From: UBA940 sp045613745
Lineage (GTDB): Bacteria > Bacteroidota > Bacteroidia > Bacteroidales > Rikenellaceae
Direction of reading: 5' to 3'
DNA: 48,680 nt
NCBI GenBank assembly: GCA_045613745.1
Contig: JAZLBP010000005.1
Location: 1-48,680, forward strand
Shown here: positions 41,601 through 48,510 of the stretch, in pieces
Layout: the number at the start of each line of letters is the position of its first letter
Numbering within the stretch: position 1 is the first letter of the stretch
The notes under the pieces: model-generated
Databases searched by the model: none
Seen by the model: the letters and a program-made list of their open reading frames with translations, nothing else
Told to the model about the DNA's origin: nothing
Position numbers and translations under genes: made by a program

Positions 41601-42861
41601 TCACCAATACCAAATCCCCGCTTGGCAAAAGGTTAACAACATTCCCGACGAGGAGCTGTGGAGCGAGCGTATCGCCCTCAAACAACGTCTGTTGAAGACC
41701 ATCAACCGTCGTCTGGCTGACCCCACCCAAGTTCGTTTCGACAACCCTGCACAAGCAGTTAAGATTCGTGAGACTATGAAGGCTGAGACCCTGACTATCG
41801 GTTTCGCTCGTCGTTTCGCAACTTACAAACGTGCTTACCTGTTGTTCACCAACTTGGAGCGTCTGTCGGCTATCGTTAATAACAAAGAGCGCCCCGTACA
41901 ATTCCTGTTCGCTGGTAAGGCTCACCCCAACGATAAACCCGGTCAAGACCTGATCAAACGTATCGTAGAGGTATCGAATATGCCCGAGTTCGTAGGTAAG
42001 ATCCTCTTCCTGCAAAACTACGATATGGAGTTGGCACGTCGTATGGTTCAAGGTGTTGACGTATGGTTGAACAACCCCACCCGTCCTCTGGAGGCTTCGG
42101 GTACCAGCGGCGAGAAGTGTGTAATGAACGGCGTAATGCAGTTCTCGGTTCTCGACGGATGGTGGGTTGAAGGCTACAAAGAGGGTGCAGGTTGGATGCT
42201 GCCTATGGAGCGTACCTACCAAGACCAAAAATTCCAAGATGAGTTGGATGCAGAGTTGATCTACAACACCATCGAGGAGCAAATCGTACCTCTTTATTAT
42301 AATAGCCGCAACGCTAACAACGTTCCTACTGAGTGGGTTCGCAGCATTAAGAGCTGTGTTGCCGACATCGCGTCGAACTTCACCACCAACCGTATGTTGA
42401 CCGACTACGAGGAGCGCTTCTACCACAAACTCGCAGCTCGCAAAACCGAGATGAAGGCTTCGAACTTCGCTATGGCTCGTGAAATGGCAGCTTGGAAACG
42501 TCGCGTAAGCAGCGTTTGGGATAGCATCAAGGTTGTTGACGTTCAAAAGGTTGACATCGACAAAGAGGCTATCATGGTAGGTGGCAAATACCACATCGAG
42601 GTAACCATCGACATTGCAAACCTCCGTCCCGAGGATATCGGTGCAGAGTTTGTAATCGCAAGCCAAATCAATAACGGTCAAAACGTTAAAGTCGTTTCGA
42701 AACAAGAGCTCTCGTTCGTGAAAGCAGAGGGCACTTTGGCAACCTACGCTACCGAAATCGTACCCGAGCACACCGGCTCGTATGACTCGGCAATCCGTGT
42801 GTTCCCCAAGAACGACAAACTGCCTCACCGTATGGACTTCGCCCTTGTTAAGTGGGCGTAA
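38611..42861 (+). CDS. Glycogen synthase (GT3-like) - alpha-glucan phosphorylase (GT35) fusion
   Basis: The single frame encodes 1416 residues. Residues 1 to about 545 are a eukaryotic-type GT3 glycogen synthase: YLFEVSWEVCNKVGGIHTVV at the N terminus, FTTHATVMGR, and the catalytic-loop segment YYEPWGYTPLE (Glu438 and Glu446). After a linker, a DUF3417-type domain starts near residue 585 (LPERLRPLELLSKNLWWSW), followed by the phosphorylase core from about 665 (IAYFSMEYGLHSSLKIYSGG). It has the PLP-lysine segment EASGTSGEKCVMNG (Lys1169) and VLDGWWVEG. The C-terminal 100 residues form an extra beta-rich-looking domain. Elongation and phosphorolysis of alpha-glucan would thus sit on one chain. 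In better-known Bacteroides the two parts are, to my knowledge, separate genes. It heads the glycogen cluster. Confidence 0.92.
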   Translation: MENKKIPADYLFEVSWEVCNKVGGIHTVVATKAQTVHNQMGDNYILIGPDTQREGTNPEFNEDPELLKNWKQIVYNEGIRIRVGRWNIKGNPIAILVDFSSLFSQKDKILQFMWETYRVDSISGQWDYIEPVLFGYAAGKVIESYIDNFCTITDSCVAHFHEWMTSSGGLYLRKFMPYVATVFTTHATVMGRCIAGNGMSLYSGLGVLNSDDLARRFNVVAKHSLEKLAATYHDAFLTVSDITANESKYLLGKEVDAVTPNGFENDFVWQGKEFDTKRAEARKAMIEVAEACLGHKFTKEPFIVGTSGRYEFKNKGLDVFVDSLKKLAEDPSLDREILAYITVPAGNFGPRKDLQAYLADPANVIDATQFKYSTHYLENINWDPIANQMNGSILMREDSKVKVIFVPSYLQGADGIFNKHYYELLVGMDATVFASYYEPWGYTPLESIAFGVPTITTTLAGFGAWAEGEKDHKGVVVVERDDNNDEQVVANIASNILSLALASNKEMTSIRKAASKLSEQAAWSNFINYYIDGYKIAMDNASARATYSSLDGGAHTEQINFVRQQLSTNTPNWTRMMVEKNLPERLRPLELLSKNLWWSWTLNGHELFKCIDPDLWTKCYHNPIEFLDRLSYDRLKELEQDQEYLAKMDAVWNDFQAYMAEKKDAKAPKIAYFSMEYGLHSSLKIYSGGLGILAGDYIKEASDKNVQMVAVGLLYRYGYFTQKLSNFGEQEATYEAQNFFKLPISPVRNEDGSWVSIQVAMPGRMVTARLWKCEVGRTDLYLLDTDHDLNSPEDRTITHHLYGGDWENRLKQELLLGIGGIRALRAVGIKQEVYHCNEGHAAFIGVERIRELIATKHLSFSEALEVIRSSSLFTTHTPVPAGHDAFPEGMIRQYMSHFPDRLGITWEQFINLGKTNPNDPNEKFSMSVLACNLSQEVNGVSWLHGEVSKQLLGNMWPGYFTDELHIGYVTNGVHFPTWTATRLKKLYMKYFPEGFCGHQYQIPAWQKVNNIPDEELWSERIALKQRLLKTINRRLADPTQVRFDNPAQAVKIRETMKAETLTIGFARRFATYKRAYLLFTNLERLSAIVNNKERPVQFLFAGKAHPNDKPGQDLIKRIVEVSNMPEFVGKILFLQNYDMELARRMVQGVDVWLNNPTRPLEASGTSGEKCVMNGVMQFSVLDGWWVEGYKEGAGWMLPMERTYQDQKFQDELDAELIYNTIEEQIVPLYYNSRNANNVPTEWVRSIKSCVADIASNFTTNRMLTDYEERFYHKLAARKTEMKASNFAMAREMAAWKRRVSSVWDSIKVVDVQKVDIDKEAIMVGGKYHIEVTIDIANLRPEDIGAEFVIASQINNGQNVKVVSKQELSFVKAEGTLATYATEIVPEHTGSYDSAIRVFPKNDKLPHRMDFALVKWA

Positions 42862-42878
42862 CCCTATATTACAATTAG

Positions 42879-42914
42879 CACGATTTGCGGGATTTTACAA
42901 TTCCGCAAATCGTG
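42879..42914 (+). other. Hairpin between the fusion gene and the debranching enzyme gene
   Basis: The arms 42879-42890 and 42903-42914 pair perfectly over 12 bp with a 12-nt loop, 18 nt after the stop codon. No T run follows, so full termination is unlikely. It may set the ratio of the two genes or protect the mRNA end. The rest of 42862-43022 is A/T-rich; TAAATTTC near 42966 is a weak -7-like match, one base off. Confidence 0.6.
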
Positions 42915-43022
42915 TTGATATGTAACAAAAACAGTCCGATATTTGGAATTTCGAAAAACTTTGTGTAAATTTCGAAATCAAAACACGAAACAAACAAAAG
43001 AAAAGCAAATAAAAACACAACT

Positions 43023-44975
43023 ATGTCTGTCTTGAAATTCGACAAAACGAGTCTGGGCAACTTGGAGTACTCGCTCAAACGTGAGATGCTCGCTACGGAC
43101 CGTACAGGTGGTTATATGAGCACTACCATTGTGTGCTGCAACACGCGCAAATATCACGGACTGATGGTTTGTCCCATCGACAACAGCGATAAGAGCTATG
43201 TTATGCTTTCGTCGCTTGATGAAACCATTATCCAACACGACCAAGCTTTTAACCTTGCACTGCACAAATTCCCCGGCAACCACTACGAGCCGAAAGGACA
43301 CAAGTACATCGTGGACTTCCAGTACACACCTACTCCCACCATCACCTATCGTGTCGGTGGCGTTGTGCTGAAAAAAGAGCTCCTGTGGGTACACTCGCGT
43401 GCTCAACTGCTGGTTCGTTACACCTTGGTTGATTGCCACTCGGAGACTACCTTGCGTCTGCGTCCCTTCCTCGCTTTCCGCGACAAACACTCGCTCAGCA
43501 AAGCGAATATGGAGGCTGACGGACACTCGTACGAGATTCTCAACGGTGTTAAATGCCGTCTGTACGAATCGTTCCCCTGGCTCAATATGCAAACCGACAA
43601 GGCAGGCGTTGAGTTTATTGCTGCTCCCGACTGGTGGGAGAACTTCGAATACGAGGAGGAGCAAGCTCGCGGTTATGACTACCACGAGGACTTGTTGACC
43701 CCCGGTTACTTCGAGACCAAAATGACAAAAGGCGAGAGCATCACTTTCTCGTGCTCGTTCGAGGCTATGGAGTCGGGCAAAGCCATTGACGAAACCTTCG
43801 AGGCCGAGATTGCACGCCGTACCAAGAAAATCGACTTTATGTCGATTCTTCAACACTCGGCTCGCCAGTTGATTACCCGCCGCGATGGCAAAACCGAGGT
43901 TGTAGCTGGTTATCCTTGGTTTGGTCGCTGGGGTCGCGATACCTTCATCGCACTTCCCGGTCTGACTCTTTCGCGCGGCGATGTTCAAAGCTGCTTGGAT
44001 GTGTTGGATACCATCACAAGCGAGATGCAAGACGGCCTGTTCCCCAATATGGGCTCGGCATACAACTCGGTTGACGCACCTCTGTGGTTCTTCCACGTGC
44101 TACAACAACTCGAGAACCACAAGGTTAAAGCCGCCGAGATTTGGGAGCGCTACGGCCAAAAGATGAAAGATATTCTTAATGCTTATAAACGCGGCGTGGG
44201 TGACCTTATCCGTGTTCACGACAATGGTCTGGTTTGGGCTCAACACCCCCAATTTGCTATGACTTGGATGGACGCAGTGGTAAATGGCAAACCCGTAACC
44301 GGTCGCGAGGGCTACCAAGTTGAGATCAACGCTATGTGGTACAACGCTGTGTGCTACACTTTGGAGTTGGCTAAAAAGGCAAAAGACAAAGAGTTCTGCG
44401 CAGAGTGGAAGGATATGCCCGCTAAAACCAAAGAGTCGTTCCTCAAATTGTTCTGGATTAAGGGCGAGAAAGCAAGCTACCTTGCTGACTACGTAAACCT
44501 GGCCGAGCAAAGCCAATTTATCCGCCCCAACCAAATCATCGCTTGTGCGTTGGAGTACAAGATGCTTGATACCGACCAACAAATGGAGGTTATCAACGTG
44601 GTTAAACAACACTTGCTGACTCCCAAAGGTCTGCGTACGTTGTCGCCCCGTAACCCCTTGTACTGCGGTCGCTATATGGGCAGCCAACCCGAGCGTGATT
44701 CGGCTTACCACCAAGGTACCGTATGGGTATGGCCTTTGGAGTTCTACGTTAAGGCTTGCTTCGATATGTTCGGCAAGACTTACCTGCCCAAAGCACAAGA
44801 TATCTTGGCCAACTTCGAGGAGGACCTTACCACCTACGGTATCGGTTCGATTCCCGAGATTTACGATGGTGACCCCCCTCACACTCCCCGTGGAGCTATT
44901 TCGCAAGCTTGGAGCGTGAGCGCGGTATTGAGAATTGCAGAGATGATTAGTTGTTATAAAAGAAAAAGAGCGTAG
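43023..44975 (+). CDS. Glycogen debranching enzyme (amylo-alpha-1,6-glucosidase, GH133)
   Basis: The 650-residue protein has the N-terminal domain of bacterial/archaeal debranching enzymes (MLATDRTGGYMSTTIVCCNTRKYHGLM) and a C-terminal (alpha/alpha)6 catalytic domain from about residue 270. The latter contains AGYPWFGRWGRDTFIALPGL (catalytic-site acidic residues), FAMTWMDAVVNGKPVTGREGYQVE and PPHTPRGAISQAWSVSA. It hydrolyses alpha-1,6 branch points after phosphorolysis. No signal peptide, so cytoplasmic. It follows the fusion gene by 161 nt and precedes the GT4 gene by 3 nt. Confidence 0.92.
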   Translation: MSVLKFDKTSLGNLEYSLKREMLATDRTGGYMSTTIVCCNTRKYHGLMVCPIDNSDKSYVMLSSLDETIIQHDQAFNLALHKFPGNHYEPKGHKYIVDFQYTPTPTITYRVGGVVLKKELLWVHSRAQLLVRYTLVDCHSETTLRLRPFLAFRDKHSLSKANMEADGHSYEILNGVKCRLYESFPWLNMQTDKAGVEFIAAPDWWENFEYEEEQARGYDYHEDLLTPGYFETKMTKGESITFSCSFEAMESGKAIDETFEAEIARRTKKIDFMSILQHSARQLITRRDGKTEVVAGYPWFGRWGRDTFIALPGLTLSRGDVQSCLDVLDTITSEMQDGLFPNMGSAYNSVDAPLWFFHVLQQLENHKVKAAEIWERYGQKMKDILNAYKRGVGDLIRVHDNGLVWAQHPQFAMTWMDAVVNGKPVTGREGYQVEINAMWYNAVCYTLELAKKAKDKEFCAEWKDMPAKTKESFLKLFWIKGEKASYLADYVNLAEQSQFIRPNQIIACALEYKMLDTDQQMEVINVVKQHLLTPKGLRTLSPRNPLYCGRYMGSQPERDSAYHQGTVWVWPLEFYVKACFDMFGKTYLPKAQDILANFEEDLTTYGIGSIPEIYDGDPPHTPRGAISQAWSVSAVLRIAEMISCYKRKRA

Positions 44976-44978
44976 CCT

Positions 44979-46274
44979 ATGAGAGTATTAATGTTCGGAT
45001 GGGAGTTTCCTCCCCATATTGCCGGAGGTCTCGGCACAGCTTGCTACGGACTGACACGAGGACTCGCGCGTAATGATGTGAAAGTTACCTTTGTCGTTCC
45101 CCGTGCATACGGCGATGAGGACCAACGTTTCACCAATATTGTGAACGCGAGTGACGTAGAGACCGATTTTTGTCGCAGGGATGAGTACACCAAAGAGGTG
45201 TGGGAGAACCTGTCGTACATCACCATCGACTCAAATATGGTGCCTTATGCTACTCCCGAGGAGTACTTCGAGCGCCGTGAAGAGTGGCTCAAACAGCGTG
45301 AAACCGGTGTAATCCAAGACAGTTGGCAACAACGCTACACTTTCTCCGGAAAGTATGGTGCCAACCTGATGGAGGAGGTTCAACGCTATGCAATGGTTGC
45401 TGCCGAGGTTGCAAAGGCTGAGGCTGGTAACTTTGACGTAATCCACGCACACGACTGGCTGACCTACTACGCAGGTATCGCAGCCAAGAATGTGTCGGGT
45501 AAACCGCTGGTTGTTCACATCCACGCAACGGACTTCGACCGTTCGGGTGCTATCAACCCTGACTCGCCCGTTTACCAAATCGAGAAGGCCGGTATGTCGG
45601 CTGCCGACAAGGTAATCGCCGTAAGTAACCTGACTCGTAACATCTGTATCGAGAAATATGGTATCGATGCCGACAAGATTGTGACTGTCCACAATGCTGT
45701 GCGTTTTGCGTCGAACGTTCCCGAGCAAGTGGAGCGCGGTGTGAAACAAAAAATCGTTACCTTCTTGGGTCGTATCACCTTCCAAAAGGGTCCCGACTAC
45801 TTTGTTGAGGCTGCTGCCAAGGTGCTCAAACGTCTGCCCGATGTTCACTTCGTTATGGCAGGTAACGGTGATATGTTCAACCACGTTATTCGCCGCGTTG
45901 CGAAACTTGGTATCGCCGACCGTTTCCACTTCACTGGCTTCTTGAAGGGTGACGACGTACAAAAGATGTTTGCTATGAGCGATGTGTACGTTATGCCTTC
46001 GGTTTCGGAGCCTTTCGGTATCTCGCCCTTGGAAGCTATGCGTGAGGGTGTGCCCGTAATTATCTCTAAACAGAGTGGTGTAGCCGAGGTTTTGGACTAC
46101 GCTGTGAAGGTTGACTACTGGGATGTTGACGCTATGGCCGACGCAATCTATGCGCTGGTTCAATACCCCGCAATGGCCGATATGTTCGGTCACAAAGGCT
46201 ACGACGAGGTTACCCGTCTGAAATGGAACAACGCCGCAGCTAAAATCAAAGCTGTATATGAGTCAGTATTGTAA
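44979..46274 (+). CDS. GT4-family glycosyltransferase (starch/glycogen synthase-like)
   Basis: The 431-residue GT-B enzyme starts MRVLMFGWEFPPHIAGGLGTACYGL, with the glycogen-synthase-like KxGGL-type loop as AGGLG. It then has HAHDWLTYYAG, the C-domain GRITFQKGPDYFVEAAAKV and the donor-binding SVSEPFGISPLEAMREG (two Glu). The nucleotide-sugar donor cannot be told. It could be a second glucan synthase or a maltosyl- or malto-oligosaccharide-forming enzyme. It is 3 nt after the debranching enzyme and 29 nt before GH57. Confidence 0.87.
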   Translation: MRVLMFGWEFPPHIAGGLGTACYGLTRGLARNDVKVTFVVPRAYGDEDQRFTNIVNASDVETDFCRRDEYTKEVWENLSYITIDSNMVPYATPEEYFERREEWLKQRETGVIQDSWQQRYTFSGKYGANLMEEVQRYAMVAAEVAKAEAGNFDVIHAHDWLTYYAGIAAKNVSGKPLVVHIHATDFDRSGAINPDSPVYQIEKAGMSAADKVIAVSNLTRNICIEKYGIDADKIVTVHNAVRFASNVPEQVERGVKQKIVTFLGRITFQKGPDYFVEAAAKVLKRLPDVHFVMAGNGDMFNHVIRRVAKLGIADRFHFTGFLKGDDVQKMFAMSDVYVMPSVSEPFGISPLEAMREGVPVIISKQSGVAEVLDYAVKVDYWDVDAMADAIYALVQYPAMADMFGHKGYDEVTRLKWNNAAAKIKAVYESVL

Positions 46275-46303
46275 ACGAAATTAAAAACAAAACAAAGAAT
46301 AGT

Positions 46304-47530
46304 ATGAAAACCGTATGTTTAAATTTCAGGGTTAGTCTGCCTATGACTATGAAACGCTATCGTTTCTTCAGCATGGGTCTTGACCACAACTACCTGGACG
46401 ACACTGCCAACAGATACGCAACCCAACGCGCTGCTCGTATGTGCTATCTGCCTATGAACGCGCTCATCGGCTCGCTCATCGGAGAGTATGGCGACAAATT
46501 CAAAGTTTCGTTTACTATCGACGGACTCACCATCGAGCAACTTAAAGCACACGCTCCCGAGGTTTTGGCTTCGATGAAGGAGCTGGCAAAGACTGGTTGC
46601 GTTGATTTCTTGGGTACTACCTATGCCAACTCGCTTGCATCGCTGGCCGACAAAGCCGAGTTCGAGAAACAAGTTAAGGCTCACAAGAAAGCTATCGAGA
46701 AAGAGTTTGGTGTATCGCCCAAAGTGTTCTGCAATAGCGAGCTGATCTACTCGGACGGCATCGGCGAGATGACTGGTGAGATGGGCTACGACGTAATCCT
46801 GACTGAGGGTGCACGCCACATCCTGGGTTGGAAATCGCCCAACTATGTATATGCAGGTGCAGTTAACCAACGCCAAAAGGTTATGTTGCGTAACTACAAA
46901 CTGTCGGATGATTTGAGCTTCAAATTCTCGTGCAAAGAGTGGTGTGAGTGGCCTTTGACCGCTGACAAATATGCTGAGTGGATTGAGGGTAGCACCGGCG
47001 AGACCGTTAATATCAGCGTAGATTATAGCACTTTCGGTATGTCGAACGAGGCTCCTACCGGTATTTTCGACTTCGTTAAAGCTCTGCCCGAGGCTATTTT
47101 CAACCGCGGTATGGAGTTCGATACTTTGGCTGGTTCGGCAAGCAAACACCAAGCTATCGGTGTTCTTTCGTGTCCTTACCCCATCAGCTGGACCGACGAG
47201 GAGCGCGATGTTACCGCTTGGTTGGGTAACGAGCTGCAAAACGAGGCATTCAGCAAACTGTATGGTCTGAAAGCTAAAGTTGCAAAGGTTAACAACCCCG
47301 ACTTCAACTATGTTTGGAACTTTATGCAACAAACCAGCAACTTCTACTATATGGCAAGTCGCTGGTTGGGTTCGAGCCAAGGTTGCACTCCCTTCGATTC
47401 GTCGTACGATGCGTTCATCAACTATATGAACATCCTGAGCGACTTCGATTTGGAGTTGGATGCTCAACTTGCAGCAAAGAAACCCGCAAGCCGCGCGAAA
47501 AAAGCTGCTGCCGAGAAGGTAGAGAAATAA
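46304..47530 (+). CDS. GH57-family alpha-amylase-like protein with divergent motifs
   Basis: The 408-residue protein has the GH57 fold signature in Bacteroidetes form: KRYRFFSMGLDHNYLDD at the N terminus, and the segments FCNSELIYSDGIGEMTGEMGY, TEGARHILGWKSPNY, PLTADKYAEWI and ISWTDEERDVTAWLGNE. The nucleophile candidate Glu146 (NSELIYSD) and acid/base candidate Asp240 (VDYSTFGM) are present. But the motif usually HQP near residue 11-13 is SLP, the usual GE is GTT (104-106), and the residues after Asp240 are not the usual ETFGEH type. It may therefore have weak or no hydrolase activity. It is the last gene of the cluster. The C-terminal tail is Lys/Ala-rich. Confidence 0.85.
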   Translation: MKTVCLNFRVSLPMTMKRYRFFSMGLDHNYLDDTANRYATQRAARMCYLPMNALIGSLIGEYGDKFKVSFTIDGLTIEQLKAHAPEVLASMKELAKTGCVDFLGTTYANSLASLADKAEFEKQVKAHKKAIEKEFGVSPKVFCNSELIYSDGIGEMTGEMGYDVILTEGARHILGWKSPNYVYAGAVNQRQKVMLRNYKLSDDLSFKFSCKEWCEWPLTADKYAEWIEGSTGETVNISVDYSTFGMSNEAPTGIFDFVKALPEAIFNRGMEFDTLAGSASKHQAIGVLSCPYPISWTDEERDVTAWLGNELQNEAFSKLYGLKAKVAKVNNPDFNYVWNFMQQTSNFYYMASRWLGSSQGCTPFDSSYDAFINYMNILSDFDLELDAQLAAKKPASRAKKAAAEKVEK

Positions 47531-47556
47531 TCGCCGCCTAAGGGATTTAATAAAGA

Positions 47557-47596
47557 GAACTCCGCCACGTCATTCTGATGTGGCGGAGTTTTTTTT
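47557..47596 (+). terminator. Terminator of the glycogen cluster
   Basis: AACTCCGCCAC (47558-47568) pairs with GTGGCGGAGTT (47580-47590), followed by eight T. Confidence 0.93.
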
Positions 47597-47659
47597 AGTG
47601 TATAGAGAGGAGGATAACTCTTTTTTCGGCGATAGAGTAGTGATGTAGAGTTTTTGTAT

Positions 47660-47667
47660 TACCTTTG
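47660..47667 (+). promoter_or_regulatory. Promoter -7 box of the CAT-like gene
   Basis: TACCTTTG, 32 nt before the ATG at 47699. Confidence 0.65.
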
Positions 47668-47698
47668 CGGCCCTTTGACCAACAAAAATAAAGAAATT

Positions 47699-48322
47699 AT
47701 GAGAGAAATAGACCCTAAACAGACCACGCGCGCTTATGCTTTTGAGATGTGGATGCAGGCTCCCAATCCTATGGTTACCTTTTTCAAAACACTCGATGTT
47801 ACGCGTCTTGCTCGTATTAGCCGTCGCACAGGACTGAAATTCAATATGCTGATGTGCTATTGCATTGGCAAGGCAGCTTGCTCTGTGAAGGAGTTTTACA
47901 TACTTCCCGTGGGTGACAAGTTGATGCATTTCGATGCTATTGCTGTGAATACAATAGTTGCCAACGGTGCGGGCGAAGTTAGTTCGTGCGATGTACCCTT
48001 CAACTCTGATTTGTCCATATTCAATCAGGATTACCTGCGCCTGACTCGTCAGGTTGCTGATAGTTGTACCGATCACGACCTTTCTTCCGAGTGTATGGTT
48101 ATTGGTACTTCGGCTCTTGCGCAGTACGAGATTGACGGCGCTGTGGGTATGTATAGCGGCATTTTTAACAACCCTTTTATGATTTGGGGTAAGTATAAAC
48201 GTGGCTTGCTGCGAACAAAGTTGACTGTTTCGTTCCAATTCCACCACACACAGATGGATGGTGCGCACGCCGCCCGATTCCTCGATTGCCTGCAAAAGGC
48301 GATTGATGACTTGAAGGCGTAG
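47699..48322 (+). CDS. Chloramphenicol acetyltransferase-fold O-acyltransferase
   Basis: The 207-residue protein ends like the CAT family: FQFHHTQMDGAHAARFLDCL contains HHxxxDG, with His183 as the catalytic base and Asp187. The length (CAT is about 210-220 residues) and the single-domain layout agree. The N-terminal half differs from drug-resistance CAT proteins. Real resistance is unproven; many genomes carry such paralogues with unknown acceptors. The frame opens 15 codons upstream in the promoter region and is rejected. Monocistronic. Confidence 0.8.
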   Translation: MREIDPKQTTRAYAFEMWMQAPNPMVTFFKTLDVTRLARISRRTGLKFNMLMCYCIGKAACSVKEFYILPVGDKLMHFDAIAVNTIVANGAGEVSSCDVPFNSDLSIFNQDYLRLTRQVADSCTDHDLSSECMVIGTSALAQYEIDGAVGMYSGIFNNPFMIWGKYKRGLLRTKLTVSFQFHHTQMDGAHAARFLDCLQKAIDDLKA

Positions 48323-48352
48323 GGGAGAGCTGTTATATTATATAGTAGGTGT

Positions 48353-48408
48353 AAATCCAACTCCGCACGACGACCCGTTCTTACACTCGGTTGAGTCAGG
48401 ATTTTTTT
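48353..48408 (+). terminator. Possible terminator of the CAT-like gene
   Basis: AAATCC (48353-48358) can pair with GGATTT, with ACTC/GAGT inside, and the structure ends in ATTTTTTT. The pairing is long-range with an interrupted stem, so the call is tentative. The region 48409-48470 shows nothing else. Confidence 0.4.
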
Positions 48409-48472
48409 AACTCTCATTATCAGCGTTATAGCAGTTAGAGGCGCTTTTGAGGCGATTTTTCTTCGAGAATTA

Positions 48473-48505
48473 TTTGGAAAAGTCGGCAAAATGTTGTTAT
48501 CTTTG
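48473..48505 (+). promoter_or_regulatory. Strong promoter near the right edge
   Basis: The -33 TTTG is at 48473-48476 and the -7 TATCTTTG at 48498-48505, with a 21-nt spacer. No protein gene follows before the window ends. A start near 48512 is expected. Confidence 0.75.
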
Positions 48506-48510
48506 CATCC

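Noticed and set aside
40234..42828. An 864-codon minus-strand frame
   Set aside because: It lies entirely antisense to the phosphorylase half of the fusion gene, whose motifs and PLP lysine are unambiguous.
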